Positions 1 through 10,767 of a stretch of 64,000 bases of DNA are shown here, in pieces. A program made the position numbers and the translations under genes. The stretch's first letter is position 1; each line of letters starts with the position of its first letter. The stretch is from Dactylis glomerata (lineage: Eukaryota; Streptophyta; Magnoliopsida; Poales; Poaceae). The DNA lies in contig QXEO01000382.1 in assembly GCA_007115705.1 (NCBI GenBank), positions 6,477,318-6,541,317 on the forward strand. Reading direction: 5' to 3'. The notes under the pieces were generated by a model that did not search any database, was not told the origin of the DNA, and saw only the letters and a program-made list of their open reading frames with translations.

Positions 1-49
1 GTGCTAACTTCTAAATTCAGATACCTTAACCTTTCAATGATTAAACCTT

Positions 50-62
50 GCTCTGATACCAA
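50..62 (-). other. Copia-type primer binding site
   Basis: Read on the minus strand this is TTGGTATCAGAGC, the sequence complementary to the 3' end of initiator methionine tRNA that primes reverse transcription in Copia elements. It implies that the internal region of a Copia element runs leftward out of the window and that the DNA to its right is the 5' LTR. Confidence 0.6.
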
Positions 63-694
63 CAATACACAATTAAAAATATGCAGTAAATATAAATAGT
101 AAAATAAATATGCGGGATAAATATGAACTATGCGTGATAATAAATTCTTTTATATTAACAATTATAAATACGTAAATTTAATATTCAGATTATAATATTA
201 TTTTTTATATATTCTGCAGGATCTTTATGGCTGTCGAGGCCAACAATTCGAGCGGGTGTGCGCAGAGGTGTATTGTCCTACTCGGTACTCACCATATTTT
301 TCACCATATTGCTTCAAGAGTAGCTAAGTTTATTTCCCTAAAATTTCTTTAGTCAAATTTATATGGGTTGATTTCTTATCGTCTTCCCAGGCAGTTCCAC
401 CCGAAGGGAACACTTCTCTACAACCAGGGTTCTCGTTCTGACGCCATACACAAGGCTTAACAGAGAACTACATGCAGAGGTTTTCTCCTATAGGATCCCT
501 AGCATAAGCACCCATCCCATATAAACATGCTAAAAATATTAAGGGAAACACGAAACTACTTCATTTCCACAATATAGCTTACATATGGTTTTCCCTTTCG
601 GGAAGCCCCGAAGGGTTTACACGAGAAGGAGGGATTACCTTAGCTCCTTTGGTACAACACGATTGCCTTCACTATGCAGGCTTATTATTACAAG

Positions 695-726
695 TGGTGG
701 TGGTACTACTACTACTACTACTACTA
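695..726. repeat. (TAC)n trinucleotide microsatellite
   Basis: A GTG/GTA run passes into about seven TAC units within the presumed transcribed part of the Copia LTR. Confidence 0.85.
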
Positions 727-837
727 AGCAGAGAGTTCTCGCAGGAGCTCGCTGCTGGCTGGTGTTTTTTCTGCTGGTGTTTGCTTGCTCTGTGTGTGTC
801 TGTGTGTTCTGCGTGTGTTCCTTCGCTGCGCTCTTCT

Positions 838-847
838 CCTTTTATAG
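838..847 (-). promoter_or_regulatory. TATA box of the Copia LTR
   Basis: The minus strand reads CTATAAAAGG, a canonical plant TATA box. Transcription would run left through the rest of the LTR to the primer site at 50-62, which is the correct order for a 5' LTR. Confidence 0.5.
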
Positions 848-1395
848 GCACGAGAGAGCACCATTTCTGTAGCCTTGCTTCTCTATTATTGCTGCATTCT
901 ACAGCCTTCTTTCACCATTATTGGTTCTTGTCTCCTCTTGCTCATCATACACCTATTTTGTAGGACTTTTTTAGGCTTTCTAGGCCTTAGCCATTTTAGA
1001 GCATGTTGGAGGGACTATTTGTACAGCCACCAAATTGCCTTGGCTGGCTATGGAGGTGACATGGAGGTGACTTCTTCCTTATCTTCATCTTGGAAAAATC
1101 TTCTCGCTTCACATGATGGTGTCTTGGAGTCTGCTTCTTTACTTTGGCTTGAATTCCTTCTTCTTGCATGCATGTGAAGAACTTTTGACAGCTTCAATTC
1201 TTTGGCTGCTTGCATGCTTGTTGATGATGGAGATCTTCATAATAGGAATATTTATTTTTCTTTATTCATTAAATATTTCGAAATTCTTAATTAACTTTTT
1301 TTTTATATTGAAATTTTTCAATTGTTCGGGTATAGGTCCTCCACGCCCGAATAATTGATAGTAATATCAATTCAAGTTTATTCTAATATTTGGGT

Positions 1396-1397
<2 letters not shown>

Positions 1398-1453
<56 letters not shown>
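1398..1453. repeat. (TA)n microsatellite
   Basis: A run of about 28 TA units flanked by TCC and GGA. It forms the left flank of the inverted-repeat element that follows. Length is likely to vary between accessions. Confidence 0.95.
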
Positions 1454-1455
<2 letters not shown>

Positions 1456-1834
1456 ACTCATCTTATATACTCTTGGGTGTACATACTCCCATATTCAATA
1501 TACCTCATATACAAGGGTATTATACCTTTTTATCATTTTTAATATACCTTATTAATTATTCTAATATATCTCAATATAAGTAGTATGCAAAAAATTCCAT
1601 CGAAACCCTTACTTTTTTTAATATATCACTTTTACGTGCATAAATACAGTATATACGCAAATAATATGAGGTATATAGACTCAAATGATTTTTTTCATAA
1701 AACTCACTTTGAGGTATCTAGTATTAACTAATGAAGTATATTGAAAATGATAAAAAGGTATAATAGCCTTGTATATGAGGTATATTGAACGCGGGAGTAC
1801 GTACACCCAGGGATACCATCTCATTTTCCGGAAG
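1454..1834. mobile_element. Foldback MITE with arms of about 100 bp
   Basis: The left arm (about 1454-1560) and right arm (about 1728-1834) are inverted copies. Both contain CAATATACCTCATATACAAG followed by a TTATACCTTTTTATCATT block, with only a few mismatches. The loop is AT-rich without a useful frame. Target duplications were not resolved because the left end abuts the TA repeat. Confidence 0.7.
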
Positions 1835-1842
1835 CTGATATG

Positions 1843-2197
1843 GGGCACCTTGGTGCCCGGGCACCATGCTTCAAATACGTACATTTTGCTTACAATTATG
1901 CATACCCAAAGGTATACATACCCAAGATATATATACTCAACTCATACATACCCAAAATATGCATACCCAAGATACATATACCCAGGATACACATACCCAA
2001 TATATATACCCGGAATATGTATATATATGTACTTTTACATACCTTAGATATATATTTCAAAAAAATAACATACCTAAGGTATACATACCTCATTTATGTC
2101 TACTAAGTATGTGCAAAGTCATACATACCTTGGGGTATGTACAAAACATCACGTATTTTGTACGTATTGAGCATGGTGCCCGGGCACCAAGGTGCCC
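1843..2197. mobile_element. Short TIR element with about 40-bp terminal inverted repeats
   Basis: The left end (1843-1883) begins GGGCACCTTGGTGCCCGGGC and the right end (about 2159-2197) is its reverse complement, differing by two small gaps. The first 20 bases are themselves nearly self-complementary, so each terminus can fold alone. The interior is an array of degenerate units around CATACCCAA/GATATA on one strand. No transposase is encoded, so it is non-autonomous. Superfamily was not assigned because no clean target duplication was found. Confidence 0.75.
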
Positions 2198-2229
2198 TGG
2201 TTATTTTACCTATATATATATATATTATA

Positions 2230-2850
2230 TTGTCATGTCATTTGTGTCTAGTCTAATAGCTAATATAATAGAGTGTGGATTTTTGTAGCCCGAACTACAC
2301 ATAGCTTGCTTTCTTCAAAATCCAAAAACGAAAATTTCAAGTTCCAATTCATTTTTTACTTCACAGGTCTATTCGGAAAACCCTTTGGGAAGACAATGCC
2401 CATTGCATCACTGCTTCCCTCACTTTTTGCTTTGTGGCATATTGAGCCCCTATTTCGATATTGTTCTCGTGGAGGATTCGTGCCCATCGTTCATGGTCAT
2501 GATGGTCGACAGGTCCCGATTCCATGGACTACGAATATGCACCTCGTCATCTCATTCGAGTCACCTGAATTGAGATTTTCTGCCAATCCATCCTCGTCTT
2601 CCTCAGCCATAAAATTCTGCATTACCCCTTCCTTGTCATCCCCATTGGCCTCGGCAATTGGCATCTCCTTCCAGCCGACTGCTCCTGCTTCGTAACCATC
2701 TCTAGTGTGTGGCACATAATATGACTGATCAGGTTCTAACCAAGATGCATCCATCTCATTTGTCACCTAACTACCCTGGCCAGCCTCCACCTTGTTCCTG
2801 ATTTAGCTACTTTGACACAAGCATAATTAAAGCGTCACGGTGAGTCCCCC
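2230..2850. repeat. Duplicated block, copy 1 (decayed sequence of unknown origin)
   Basis: This segment aligns by eye along its length with 5733-6445. Both start near TATATTGTCATGTCATTTG and end near a GTGAGTCCCC string. The minus strand (2497-2766) keeps an open frame of about 89 codons, acidic with many Glu/Asp. The second copy has an in-frame stop in the corresponding frame, so it is probably a gene or transposon relic. No family was recognised. Confidence 0.6.
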
Positions 2851-3812
2851 TGGGGTTTGTAATTGGCCACGCTATATCGTAACATCGATGAACCTCATAA
2901 CAACACTAATTGTGGCTCTTACAACCTTAGCAAGTGAGTGCACTTTAAAACTGAAAAGTACTACTAGGACACCTTACCATGGGATGGTCCGCCTCATTTA
3001 TGAAGGGCTTTCAATTATCCATGTTCTCAAAGTGTTTTGTTCCTTTTCCTCCGTTTTTTGATATAAAATTCAGATCCTACACTACATTTTTGTCCTCAAT
3101 TATGATTTATGAACCTCCTGAAGTCGACTAGGGGTACATTTGTCACAAGGACCTAGGCCGCCGTGCCACGGGATCGATGTCCAACATCATAAATAATTGA
3201 GTAATGAGTGCTCAAGAGCTTATACCCTAACCAAATGTTTTCACCACAACTAAAAAAGGCCTTCATAAAACCAGGTCTTTTCTACATTGCCAATCCTGAG
3301 ATGACCAAATCTTAGAATTTGTTTAAACTTCCATGATCCCATGCCAATTTCCTTGGTCAACTAGCTTTTCCTACCCACGAAACACTAGTTTACCACAAAA
3401 TCTAGGGTATTTGGCGGTTAAGATTAAAAGTCTTTACTAGGCTAGCTATGCCAAGGAACCAACTAACGTAATGTCCAAACGTTCGTGCTCAAAATTTGCG
3501 TGCCTTGAGTGCCTTATTTGAACCGATTCCTATGGTCTATTATCACATGCGAAGACTAAGCCCCGAGTCATCATTATAAAATTTACGGGTTGGTAGCTAC
3601 CACGGTGGACGTCCACATTGTCATGTGTTCGTGCAGCTGCGTGACGAAGTATCTTCATGTGGTCTGCTTATGTGATGTCAGCCGTTGATGTCTCGTACTT
3701 ACACTCATTTGAAAATAGCAAATTGATGGACTGTAGCGTCCACGGTCCACCATTTTTGTTTTCTTTATGGGACGTCAGACTTAAATATGTTAACCTTTTG
3801 CGCTAAAGCTGA
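2851..3812. repeat. Degenerate copy of a dispersed repeat (core about 3110-3790)
   Basis: The stretch from about 3110 shares the same order of blocks as 36.7-37.2 kb and 39.5-40.1 kb: a GTCACAAGG string, a GAACCAACTAAC-like string, a TATTATCACATG string and a stretch ending near CGTCCACA. No open frame was found. This is the most diverged of the three copies. Confidence 0.5.
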
Positions 3813-4351
3813 TCATAGTGGGGAGTAACTTAGGCCTTTCACAATGGAGGTTTCTTAGCACGGTATCATAGGTAAAATACTTATGTGGCACTCTATTTAA
3901 TGAGAAAAGAGAGTGGTGTTGTATCTTAGCTAAGCTACAACTCTTGCACAGTATCATAGGCAAAATGCATTGCTAATCCAATCACATACCTGCATGTACC
4001 CAAAATCATTAAATATAGATACAACACTTAAGAAGCAATGCATTGTGATGGTTGTCTCTTCTACCTAGGATAAAGCGCTAAGATACAATGCATTGAGAAA
4101 GGCTTAGACTAGTAACATGCATATGTTACTAGTCTATGTTACTACCTCCATAGTGGGTAGTGTCATATGTGTGATAACTTAGAAAGTATTATTTATTGTA
4201 TTATAGACTCATTGTGCATTGGAAAACGCTATGTGATAGTAACATATTACTATGTTACTCTATTTGCCTCTCTCTTTATTAATTACTTGCCACATCACTA
4301 TTTTTGCTTAGTTGGCATGCATGTTACCACCTAAGTTACTCCCACTATGAG
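3813..4351. mobile_element. Tourist-like MITE, host of a second MITE
   Basis: The ends are inverted copies: the left reads TCATAGTGGGGAGTAACTTA and the right is the reverse complement of CATAGTGGGAGTAACTTAGG. The interior contains repeated inverted AGTAACAT/ATGTTACT motifs. The element is split by the MITE at 3833-4103. Confidence 0.65.
3833..4103. mobile_element. Tourist-type MITE nested in another MITE
   Basis: Terminal inverted repeats are GGCCTTTCACAATG at the left and CATTGAGAAAGGC at the right, flanked by TTA on both sides (3830-3832 and 4104-4106). The 3-bp TTA duplication fits PIF/Harbinger-type Tourist elements. It has no coding capacity. Confidence 0.7.
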
Positions 4352-4622
4352 TAGTCTAAGTGCAATAGACATGCCGCGAAGCGGACTCGAATCTGACCAC
4401 TAAGGTTGTTGGAAATAATCAAAACTTTTCCGTATCATTATTGAGACCGGATGGTTATTTCCACGTTTGAAATTAGACGTTGGCTACTTTGTACAATTAG
4501 TTTAATTTAGCTAGTTGATTAGGCAATTAGTTTACATGCACGAGTACTGGTCCGAGTTGTGTTCGGCGCAGCTTCTACAGTCGTACATGAGGTTTAGTCC
4601 GATAGATAGGTTTATCTGTGTC
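4352..4622. other. Short unassigned stretch
   Basis: No open frame or repeat structure was recognised between the Tourist MITE and the hAT element. Confidence 0.6.
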
Positions 4623-4630
4623 GCACCAGT

Positions 4631-5512
4631 TAGGGCTGGAATATCGAGCTGCTCGGTTCGTTAAGACTCGGATCATTAAGGCTCATGATTGATAAGACTC
4701 GAATCGTTAAGCTCGTTAAGGGTAACGAGCAGAAATCATTGCTCGGCTTGGTTTGATATGTGCTTGCGAGCGCTCGCGAGCTACTCGTTAAGCTTGTTAA
4801 GCCCATACATACACTAGGATGACAGCAAGTCAGCAACAAAAAAATTGCAATTTTAAAACTTTGACTAACAATATAGCAAATAGCAATGCACAACACAGCA
4901 TGTGTGGTGTGACCAGAATAAACTGCACAGATGCAAAATTCACCAAACTTGATAAGTTGCATAATGCATCAAAGTTGATAATAAATATATTATGGCCGAC
5001 TGCAGTGGCGTGCCAGAACCAGAGGTGGTCTTGGGCTTGGACGCTGCCCTCTTCCTCCTGTGCTTCTCCATCGCGCCGCCGCTGAGCAGAACCTAGGGCG
5101 CCACCATAGAAATCGAGAGAATGGGATTGAGATGGGAGTGGAAGACGATGCAGATTGAAGAGGAGGAGGCGGGCGGCGGCTGGGGTCTGGGGGATCGAGA
5201 TATGGCTCCGTCTCCGTGCGTGTGCGTGCGCGCCTGGCCCTGGAGTTAATCGATCGGTGGGCGGTGGCGGATGGCCTTCCTTGATGGGCTTGGCCGCTTG
5301 GGCTGTTTACAGTTTAGTTGGGCCTAGCACATATTATCGATCTTAACGAGTAGCTCGCAAACAACTACTACTCGATTGTTTAACTCGTTAACACTAACGA
5401 GCAAATTTTACTGCTCGGCTCGGATCGTTAAGATAACGAGTCGATCTCAAACGAGTCGAGCAAACGAGCGTTTATTTAACTCGCCAAGCTTCGAGCTTTA
5501 TGTCCAGCGCTA
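4631..5512. mobile_element. Non-autonomous hAT-type element with captured GC-rich core
   Basis: The element starts TAGGGCTGG and ends CCAGCGCTA, and is flanked by a perfect 8-bp duplication GCACCAGT (4623-4630 and 5513-5520), the hallmark of hAT insertion. Both subterminal regions carry many CGTTAA, ACTCG and CGAGC motifs in both orientations, as expected for transposase binding sites. The middle (about 5000-5290) is strikingly GC-rich and unlike the ends, so it may be a captured promoter or gene fragment. No transposase is encoded. Confidence 0.85.
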
Positions 5513-5732
5513 GCACCAGTGCACTATATTCAAGTACGAGAATGTTTCTTTGGTCCTGCTGGACGTAAGTACACGAGAAGAAGAAATAAAGAGAAAAGGA
5601 CTGGACTAGACAGAGTGCGGCGCCCGCTACGCACCGATGCCGACTGCGGAGCGACTTTCGCCTGATGTGCCTACGCCAATTGTTATCTTCGTAAGAGAAA
5701 ATATTATAGTACAATCAATCGCTGAATATATG

Positions 5733-6445
5733 TTATATTGTCATGTCATTTGTGGTTAGTCTAACATTACTTCCGTTTTAAAATGTAAATCTTTCTAGAG
5801 AGCTAACTTAGCCCTTAAAAAAGCTTGCATTTTGGGACGGAGGTAGTAGCTAATATAATAGAGTAAGGATCATTAATAGTATAAGCACGAGCTACACATA
5901 GCTTGCTTTTTTAAAAAGATCCAAAAGCAATATTTTCAAGGTCCAATTTCTTTTTTACTTGACATGTCTGTTCGGAAAACCCTTTGGGTGGACAATTCCC
6001 ACTACGTCACGGCTTCCTCATGTTTTGCTTCGTGGCATATTGAGACCCTATTTTGTTATCATAATGGTGATTACTCTAGGAGCATTCACGGTCGATAGGT
6101 CATGATTCCATGAACCAGGAATAATATGCAACTCGATATCAATCTCATCATCATCTTCTTCATTCAAGTCATCTGATTTGAGATCTTATGCCAATCCATC
6201 CTCTTCTTCCTCAGCCATCAAGTTCTGCATTACCTTTCCTTCTCATCTCCACCGGTCTCGGCAAAATTGGCATCTCCTTCCAACTAACTGCTCTGTCGTG
6301 CTTCGTAACCATCTCCAGTGTGTGTGGCACTTAATATCTCATCAGTCGCCTAACTACGATGGCCAGCCTCATAACGATCGCCACCTTATTCCTGATTTAG
6401 CTGCTCCGACATGGGAGTTATTAGGGTGACGAGGTGAGTCCCCAT
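5733..6445. repeat. Duplicated block, copy 2
   Basis: This is a homologue of 2230-2850 in the same orientation, about 3.5 kb away, with many substitutions and small gaps. It contains a Stowaway MITE that is absent from copy 1, which explains the extra length. Confidence 0.6.
5764..5846. mobile_element. Small Stowaway MITE, 83 bp
   Basis: Inverted ends contain ACTTCCGTTTTAAAATG and CATTTTGGGACGGAGGTAG with TA on both sides. The empty site is visible in the first copy of the duplicated block near 2263, which reads GTCTAATAGCTAAT across the insertion point. Confidence 0.75.
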
Positions 6446-8428
6446 GTGTTTGCATGTTGCTAAGCAAACCACCCACTTTTGGTTCCGATCTATCGGAAAC
6501 AATTCCCCAAAAATATTATCACGTGATTTGGTCCACAACGACTATATCCCGGCAGTCCACAGTTCAGGACCAAGCCCATAATTCATTGTCAAATAGTTCA
6601 GAAACCACCTCATGACCGCTTTCTCTGGGTCTATAATTGCATCTCCATATGTTCAAGCTCACTCAGATCAGCTACAAACTCACTTTTCTTGGACATTAGT
6701 AGAATCATAGTAAACATAACGTCGGCATGTTTAGACATTTGTCCTTACCTAAAAAATCTTTTTTAGGATCAAATACTAAAAGAATATAACTAAATATGAA
6801 AAGCACCTATAATATAAATATTGTTAGACCTAAACAAGCAATCAAACCGAAATATATATTCTCTACTAAATATTTCAATACAAAATACTGAATCCACCTA
6901 AACATACCACATATCCGATATATAACCACATATCCACACTAAACCAAATAAATATCATGTAGCTAGCCTAAATATACTATGAACACTAAAAGTAAACTAA
7001 CAAGCGATTAGGTTTCACTATTGATGCGTGTGAAGCCCATCCCTCTAGCCGCCGGCCTTAAAAGTAATACCACCACCTCTTCTGCAATGCTCCTCCTACT
7101 TCCCAACCACTAGGATATCCGAGAATACTCCACCATTGTGTTGCCCAACATTGCTCCCCGCCCCACAAAAAATGCCTCATATGAGCTCAAAGTCGTGGGT
7201 TTTAGAGATGTTTTCTAAGAAGTTTTGGAGTAATAGAGAGAGAACCGAGCGCTCGGGCGAGAGGAAGGAAAAGAGAGAAAGGAGGATGGCTTGGGCGAGG
7301 CGTCCTTATTCAGGACTTATCATCCATGCCCGACCTGAAAGGACTTGTCGTCCGTGATCGAGCCAAAAATGTCTAAACATCAGGAGGCTGAAAAGTGCGA
7401 CACAGTTGTCGGCACGCCGAGGGACACAATTGTCGGCCTGGGCCTCTCCTTTATAACTCCTTTTCGGCCATGCCCATGCCATTTAGATCTTTTTGGTTGG
7501 TTCTGTAGCGACTGTGTGCTACCATTGCATTTTTCTTAGTTTGAATATTATTTCTAAAATTTGTATAAAAAAGTATTTTAAAAATCGCACTAGTTGGAAG
7601 GGTGATCTTTTATAGACTATCGAAGGAAAAGGCAATCAAGTTGCTCATGAGACTGATAGAGTTTTCTTTATTGATAAAATTTCATGTAGTTGGGTCGATG
7701 ATCCCTCTAGTATTCTTTAAGTAAACTCATAGACAGTGAAACCATGGTTTCATGTTTCATTTTATCTTTTGCACATAACATAGATTCACAAATTTTGTGA
7801 TATTTACAAAATTTCAAAAAGAAATAAAAAAATTAAGGCCAAATTCAATGTCTCGCGATGAAATTCATTTAGAAAAATTAAATGAGAATTGGGAAATTGA
7901 TATCATAAAGTTTGCTGCACCGCTTGTACTCTCCGCCAGTAGACTAATGTGCAACTAGTGAGATAAGCTTGGTTTTACTACTTAGAAGCATTACAGATTA
8001 ATTAATTCAAATTTAGACAAAATTTCCATATGATATGTAATTCTTTTGCAATTTGTCGATAATCGTTAATTTTGAGAAAAAATTCTGAAATTTCAATGAT
8101 TTTTCCCGGGATGAAACTACTGCTTTAAAATTAATAAAACATGTCATGACTTTTTACCAAAAAAATAGTACTCCGTATCAAGGATATGTATTACAAAGAA
8201 TCAGAAAATACATGCACCACTCACAGGAGAGGTGGAGTATTCCGTGCATGGGAGAAAATCAACTCTTGTGTTATGCCCCTTCCCGACAATTTTGTATTTG
8301 GACCAAAATTAAACCTATTTTTTTAATAATTACTACAAGCTTCCTTTTATTTGTTAAAATAATGCCTTTGTGTACATGGTATGGTAGTATTGGCAGGGTT
8401 GCGGTGTAACAACTGTAGTGCCACGATT
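6446..8428. other. Intergenic DNA, no gene recognised
   Basis: 6446-7020 is AT-rich. 7020-7480 is more GC-rich, with purine-rich tracts and CGACA-rich repeats, and no convincing frame. The motif TGTTTAGACATTT occurs near 6739 and inverted near 7368, which may mark the ends of an unidentified element. 7540-8428 is AT-rich and includes the region downstream of the decarboxylase gene, where its 3' UTR must end. Confidence 0.6.
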
Positions 8429-10015
8429 CTACATTGTTACAGTATTTCCAATTTGCACTTTCCGGAGGAGCAACGTGGCCTGCTCCTGGACGACCTTCCA
8501 GGCTTCACGGACATGGCGCTCCTCCGTGAGCGTGCTCCCAACGGCGCACCGGAGCATGTATATGCCACCCGCATTGGCAGCGCTCATGTAGGGACCCAAT
8601 GTGGCATTGTTCACTTTCTCGAGGAGCCTGCGGTTGAGCTCGTTGGCCTTTATCTCGCCGCCTAGCCGCTCCGTATAGAGAAGACGGAAGCACACGAGCG
8701 CAAAGTGCCTGTCGGTGACCACCTCGAACCTGGCGTCGCTTCTTACCAGCTCCTCGAAGGCGGCGGCCATGCGGACGTGGGAGCGGATGTGGCCGCGGAG
8801 GCCCTCGACGCCGTAGCAGCGGAGCACGAGCCACATCTTGAGCGCGCGGAAGCGGCGGGTGAGCGTCATGGTCCAGTCCTTGTAGTCCACCACGTCGTGC
8901 CCCTCCGCCGCCGAATCCTTGAGGATGTACTCCTGCTCCGTGCCTAGCGCCGCCACCAGCGCCGCCGGCTTCTTCACCCACATGGCACAGCAGTCGTTGT
9001 TGGACAGGAGCCACTTGTGCGCGTTCATGCTGAAGGAGTCCACCGCCTCCACGCCGTCGACCACGTGGCAGAACTCTGGGCAGACCAGCGCCGAGCCGGC
9101 ATAGGCCGCGTCGACGTGGACCCAGACTCCGTGCGTCGCCGCGGCGGCGCAGAGCCCGCGGATTGGGTCGACCGCGGTGGTCTGGGTGGTGCCGACCGTG
9201 GCGCAGAGGAAGAGAGGGACCAGCCCGGCGTCCACGTCCGCCTGCATTGCGGCCTTCAGTGCCGCTGGCGAGAGCGCGAACATGTCTTCAAGTGATGTCG
9301 GGATCTCCCGGCAATGGCCGCGCTGGATTCCGGCGATACGCGCGGCCTTGCGGAACGAGAAGTGCGTCTGGTCGGAGCAGTACACGACGAGGTCGCCGAT
9401 CCTTCCCCAGCCAACCTCCGCGAGCTTCCGATCCCTAGCGGCCACGAGGGTGCAGAGTATGGCCTCGCAGGTGGTCCCCAGCAGCGTGCCTCCGCCTCCT
9501 CCGGCGAACAGAAGGCTCGCGGGCAAGTGGAGCGCCTTGCCGAGCCAGTCCACAACCACCATCTCGAGCTCCGCGGCGGCCGGCGACGCGGCCCACGTGA
9601 ATGGCACGACGTTGATACCGGCGATCAGTGCCTCGCCCAGGGCACCAACGGTGCTGCTCGACGCTGGGAAATGAGCGAAATGGCGAGGGCTCTGCCAGTG
9701 CGTCATTCCCGGCAGGATGTGGTCCCGGAGTTCCTGCATGGCGGAGGCCCAGGCGTCGGGCTCCGGCATGCGCGGTGCGTCGGTGGGGAGCTGGTCGCGC
9801 AGGAAACCGGGGGTGACACTGGGGTGCACAGGGTAGTCACCCATGCTGGACCAGTAGTCGGCGATGAAGTTGATCACTTGTTGACCGCCACGCCGGAACT
9901 CGTCGGAGTCCAGGAGGTTCACGAACTGTGGTGGCGTTGGCGTCTCGGCAGACGGATTCTGCTTGAGCATGCCAGCAGTCATGGTTTCGCATATCGGGGA
10001 TGCAGCAGGTGCCAT
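8429..10015 (-). CDS. Aromatic L-amino acid decarboxylase (tryptophan/tyrosine decarboxylase type)
   Basis: A single open frame of 528 residues without introns encodes a group II PLP-dependent decarboxylase. It converts an aromatic amino acid to its arylamine plus CO2 in the cytosol, the entry step to tryptamine, serotonin or tyramine amides. The PLP lysine is K334 in SMNAHKW, the aspartate that pairs with the cofactor ring nitrogen is D302 in VDAAYAG, and the stacking histidine is H218 in SDQTHFS. The catalytic-loop tyrosine Y363 (EQEYILK) is present, which in plant enzymes favours simple decarboxylation over aldehyde formation. Length is normal for the family. The start at 10015 has a good context (AAGTATGGC). 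The position that in dicot enzymes tends to be Gly (tryptophan) or Ser (tyrosine) is Thr386 here, so the substrate is left open. It resembles monocot tryptophan decarboxylases. The next gene upstream is a BAHD acyltransferase on the same strand. Confidence 0.94.
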   Translation of the reverse strand: MAPAASPICETMTAGMLKQNPSAETPTPPQFVNLLDSDEFRRGGQQVINFIADYWSSMGDYPVHPSVTPGFLRDQLPTDAPRMPEPDAWASAMQELRDHILPGMTHWQSPRHFAHFPASSSTVGALGEALIAGINVVPFTWAASPAAAELEMVVVDWLGKALHLPASLLFAGGGGGTLLGTTCEAILCTLVAARDRKLAEVGWGRIGDLVVYCSDQTHFSFRKAARIAGIQRGHCREIPTSLEDMFALSPAALKAAMQADVDAGLVPLFLCATVGTTQTTAVDPIRGLCAAAATHGVWVHVDAAYAGSALVCPEFCHVVDGVEAVDSFSMNAHKWLLSNNDCCAMWVKKPAALVAALGTEQEYILKDSAAEGHDVVDYKDWTMTLTRRFRALKMWLVLRCYGVEGLRGHIRSHVRMAAAFEELVRSDARFEVVTDRHFALVCFRLLYTERLGGEIKANELNRRLLEKVNNATLGPYMSAANAGGIYMLRCAVGSTLTEERHVREAWKVVQEQATLLLRKVQIGNTVTM

Positions 10016-10767
10016 ACTTTCTAGCTAGTTGCTACAGGAATGGCAGATGTGAGCTACTCCGTATTAATTAAAACTCGGAGGCTGATTGATCACAGAGAAC
10101 AGCCTGGGGTTTATGCATACACTGTTAACGATAGACTAACAAGTATCGCAAATGCCTTAACCTCCTGTAAATCTCTTTGTATGCTGTTTTCACTATAAAT
10201 AGACCCCAGAGCCTAAGGTCGCCAGCGGGTCAATTAGGGCACCATAATCTACGTTTTCAAACTTACAGAGCTGGAAGAGTCCAAACAACGTTACGTAACT
10301 AAAAACAAGGAAAAAGGATCTAACGAATGTCAAAGAAAAAGAAGATCACATGCATGTAATATATGGTGCAGCGCCGAAGGCAATATTACTGCACAATTTG
10401 CACTGAATAATAGTGCATGCATGCATGGCAAGTGAGGCGGCCGAGGGGAGATGGTGTTTTAGCTCCCTGAACATAGAATATGGAGATATGCATGCGAAAT
10501 TTATTTTCTGTATTTTTTGCATTTTAAAATGTGTTTTCAACATCTGCACCCGTATGCCAAATTGGATTTTCAGGCCATGGGTTCTTTCTTTCTTATGTAA
10601 ATCCGTCTGTCCCACGAAACGGAAGCGCCTATGACTCACTCCCTATATTCTTCTCCCATGCCGGTAGATCCCCAGCCATCGCCTTCCTTGCTTGCCCAGC
10701 CAGTGCGGGAGGTTGGGACGTTGGGTGCACCACCGATCTACCGGTGAGCTTTGTACTTTCTCCATTA
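10016..10767. other. Upstream region of the decarboxylase gene
   Basis: On the minus strand CTATTTATAG at 10193-10202 could be a TATA box and would give a 5' UTR of about 150 nt, but the better TATAAATA consensus is on the plus strand, so the assignment is weak. 10340-10640 is AT-rich with ATGCATGC motifs. No second gene was seen. Confidence 0.35.

Larger units (their letters stand above)
63..1350 (-). mobile_element. Probable Copia 5' LTR (element continues off the left edge)
   Basis: This lies immediately outside the minus-strand primer site and has a TATA box (838-847) pointing toward it, as expected of an LTR promoter. No long open frame is present. The outer boundary is uncertain; the segment just before the TA microsatellite is the last candidate. 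Only one LTR is in the window, so it cannot be proved by LTR comparison. Confidence 0.45.

Noticed and set aside
1355..1555. 66-codon frame of Tyr-Ile repeats
   Set aside because: It is the TA microsatellite read as protein.
1890..2050. CATACCCA array as a CRISPR
   Set aside because: Units are degenerate and contiguous with no spacers, and this is plant nuclear DNA.
5155..5346. 63-codon Arg-rich frame in the hAT core
   Set aside because: Too short and compositional; kept only as possible captured non-coding DNA.
9314..10024. 236-codon plus-strand frame over the decarboxylase gene
   Set aside because: It is the complement of a GC-rich conserved coding region and has no recognisable domain; other frames at 8505-9014 and 9177-9674 are the same kind of shadow.
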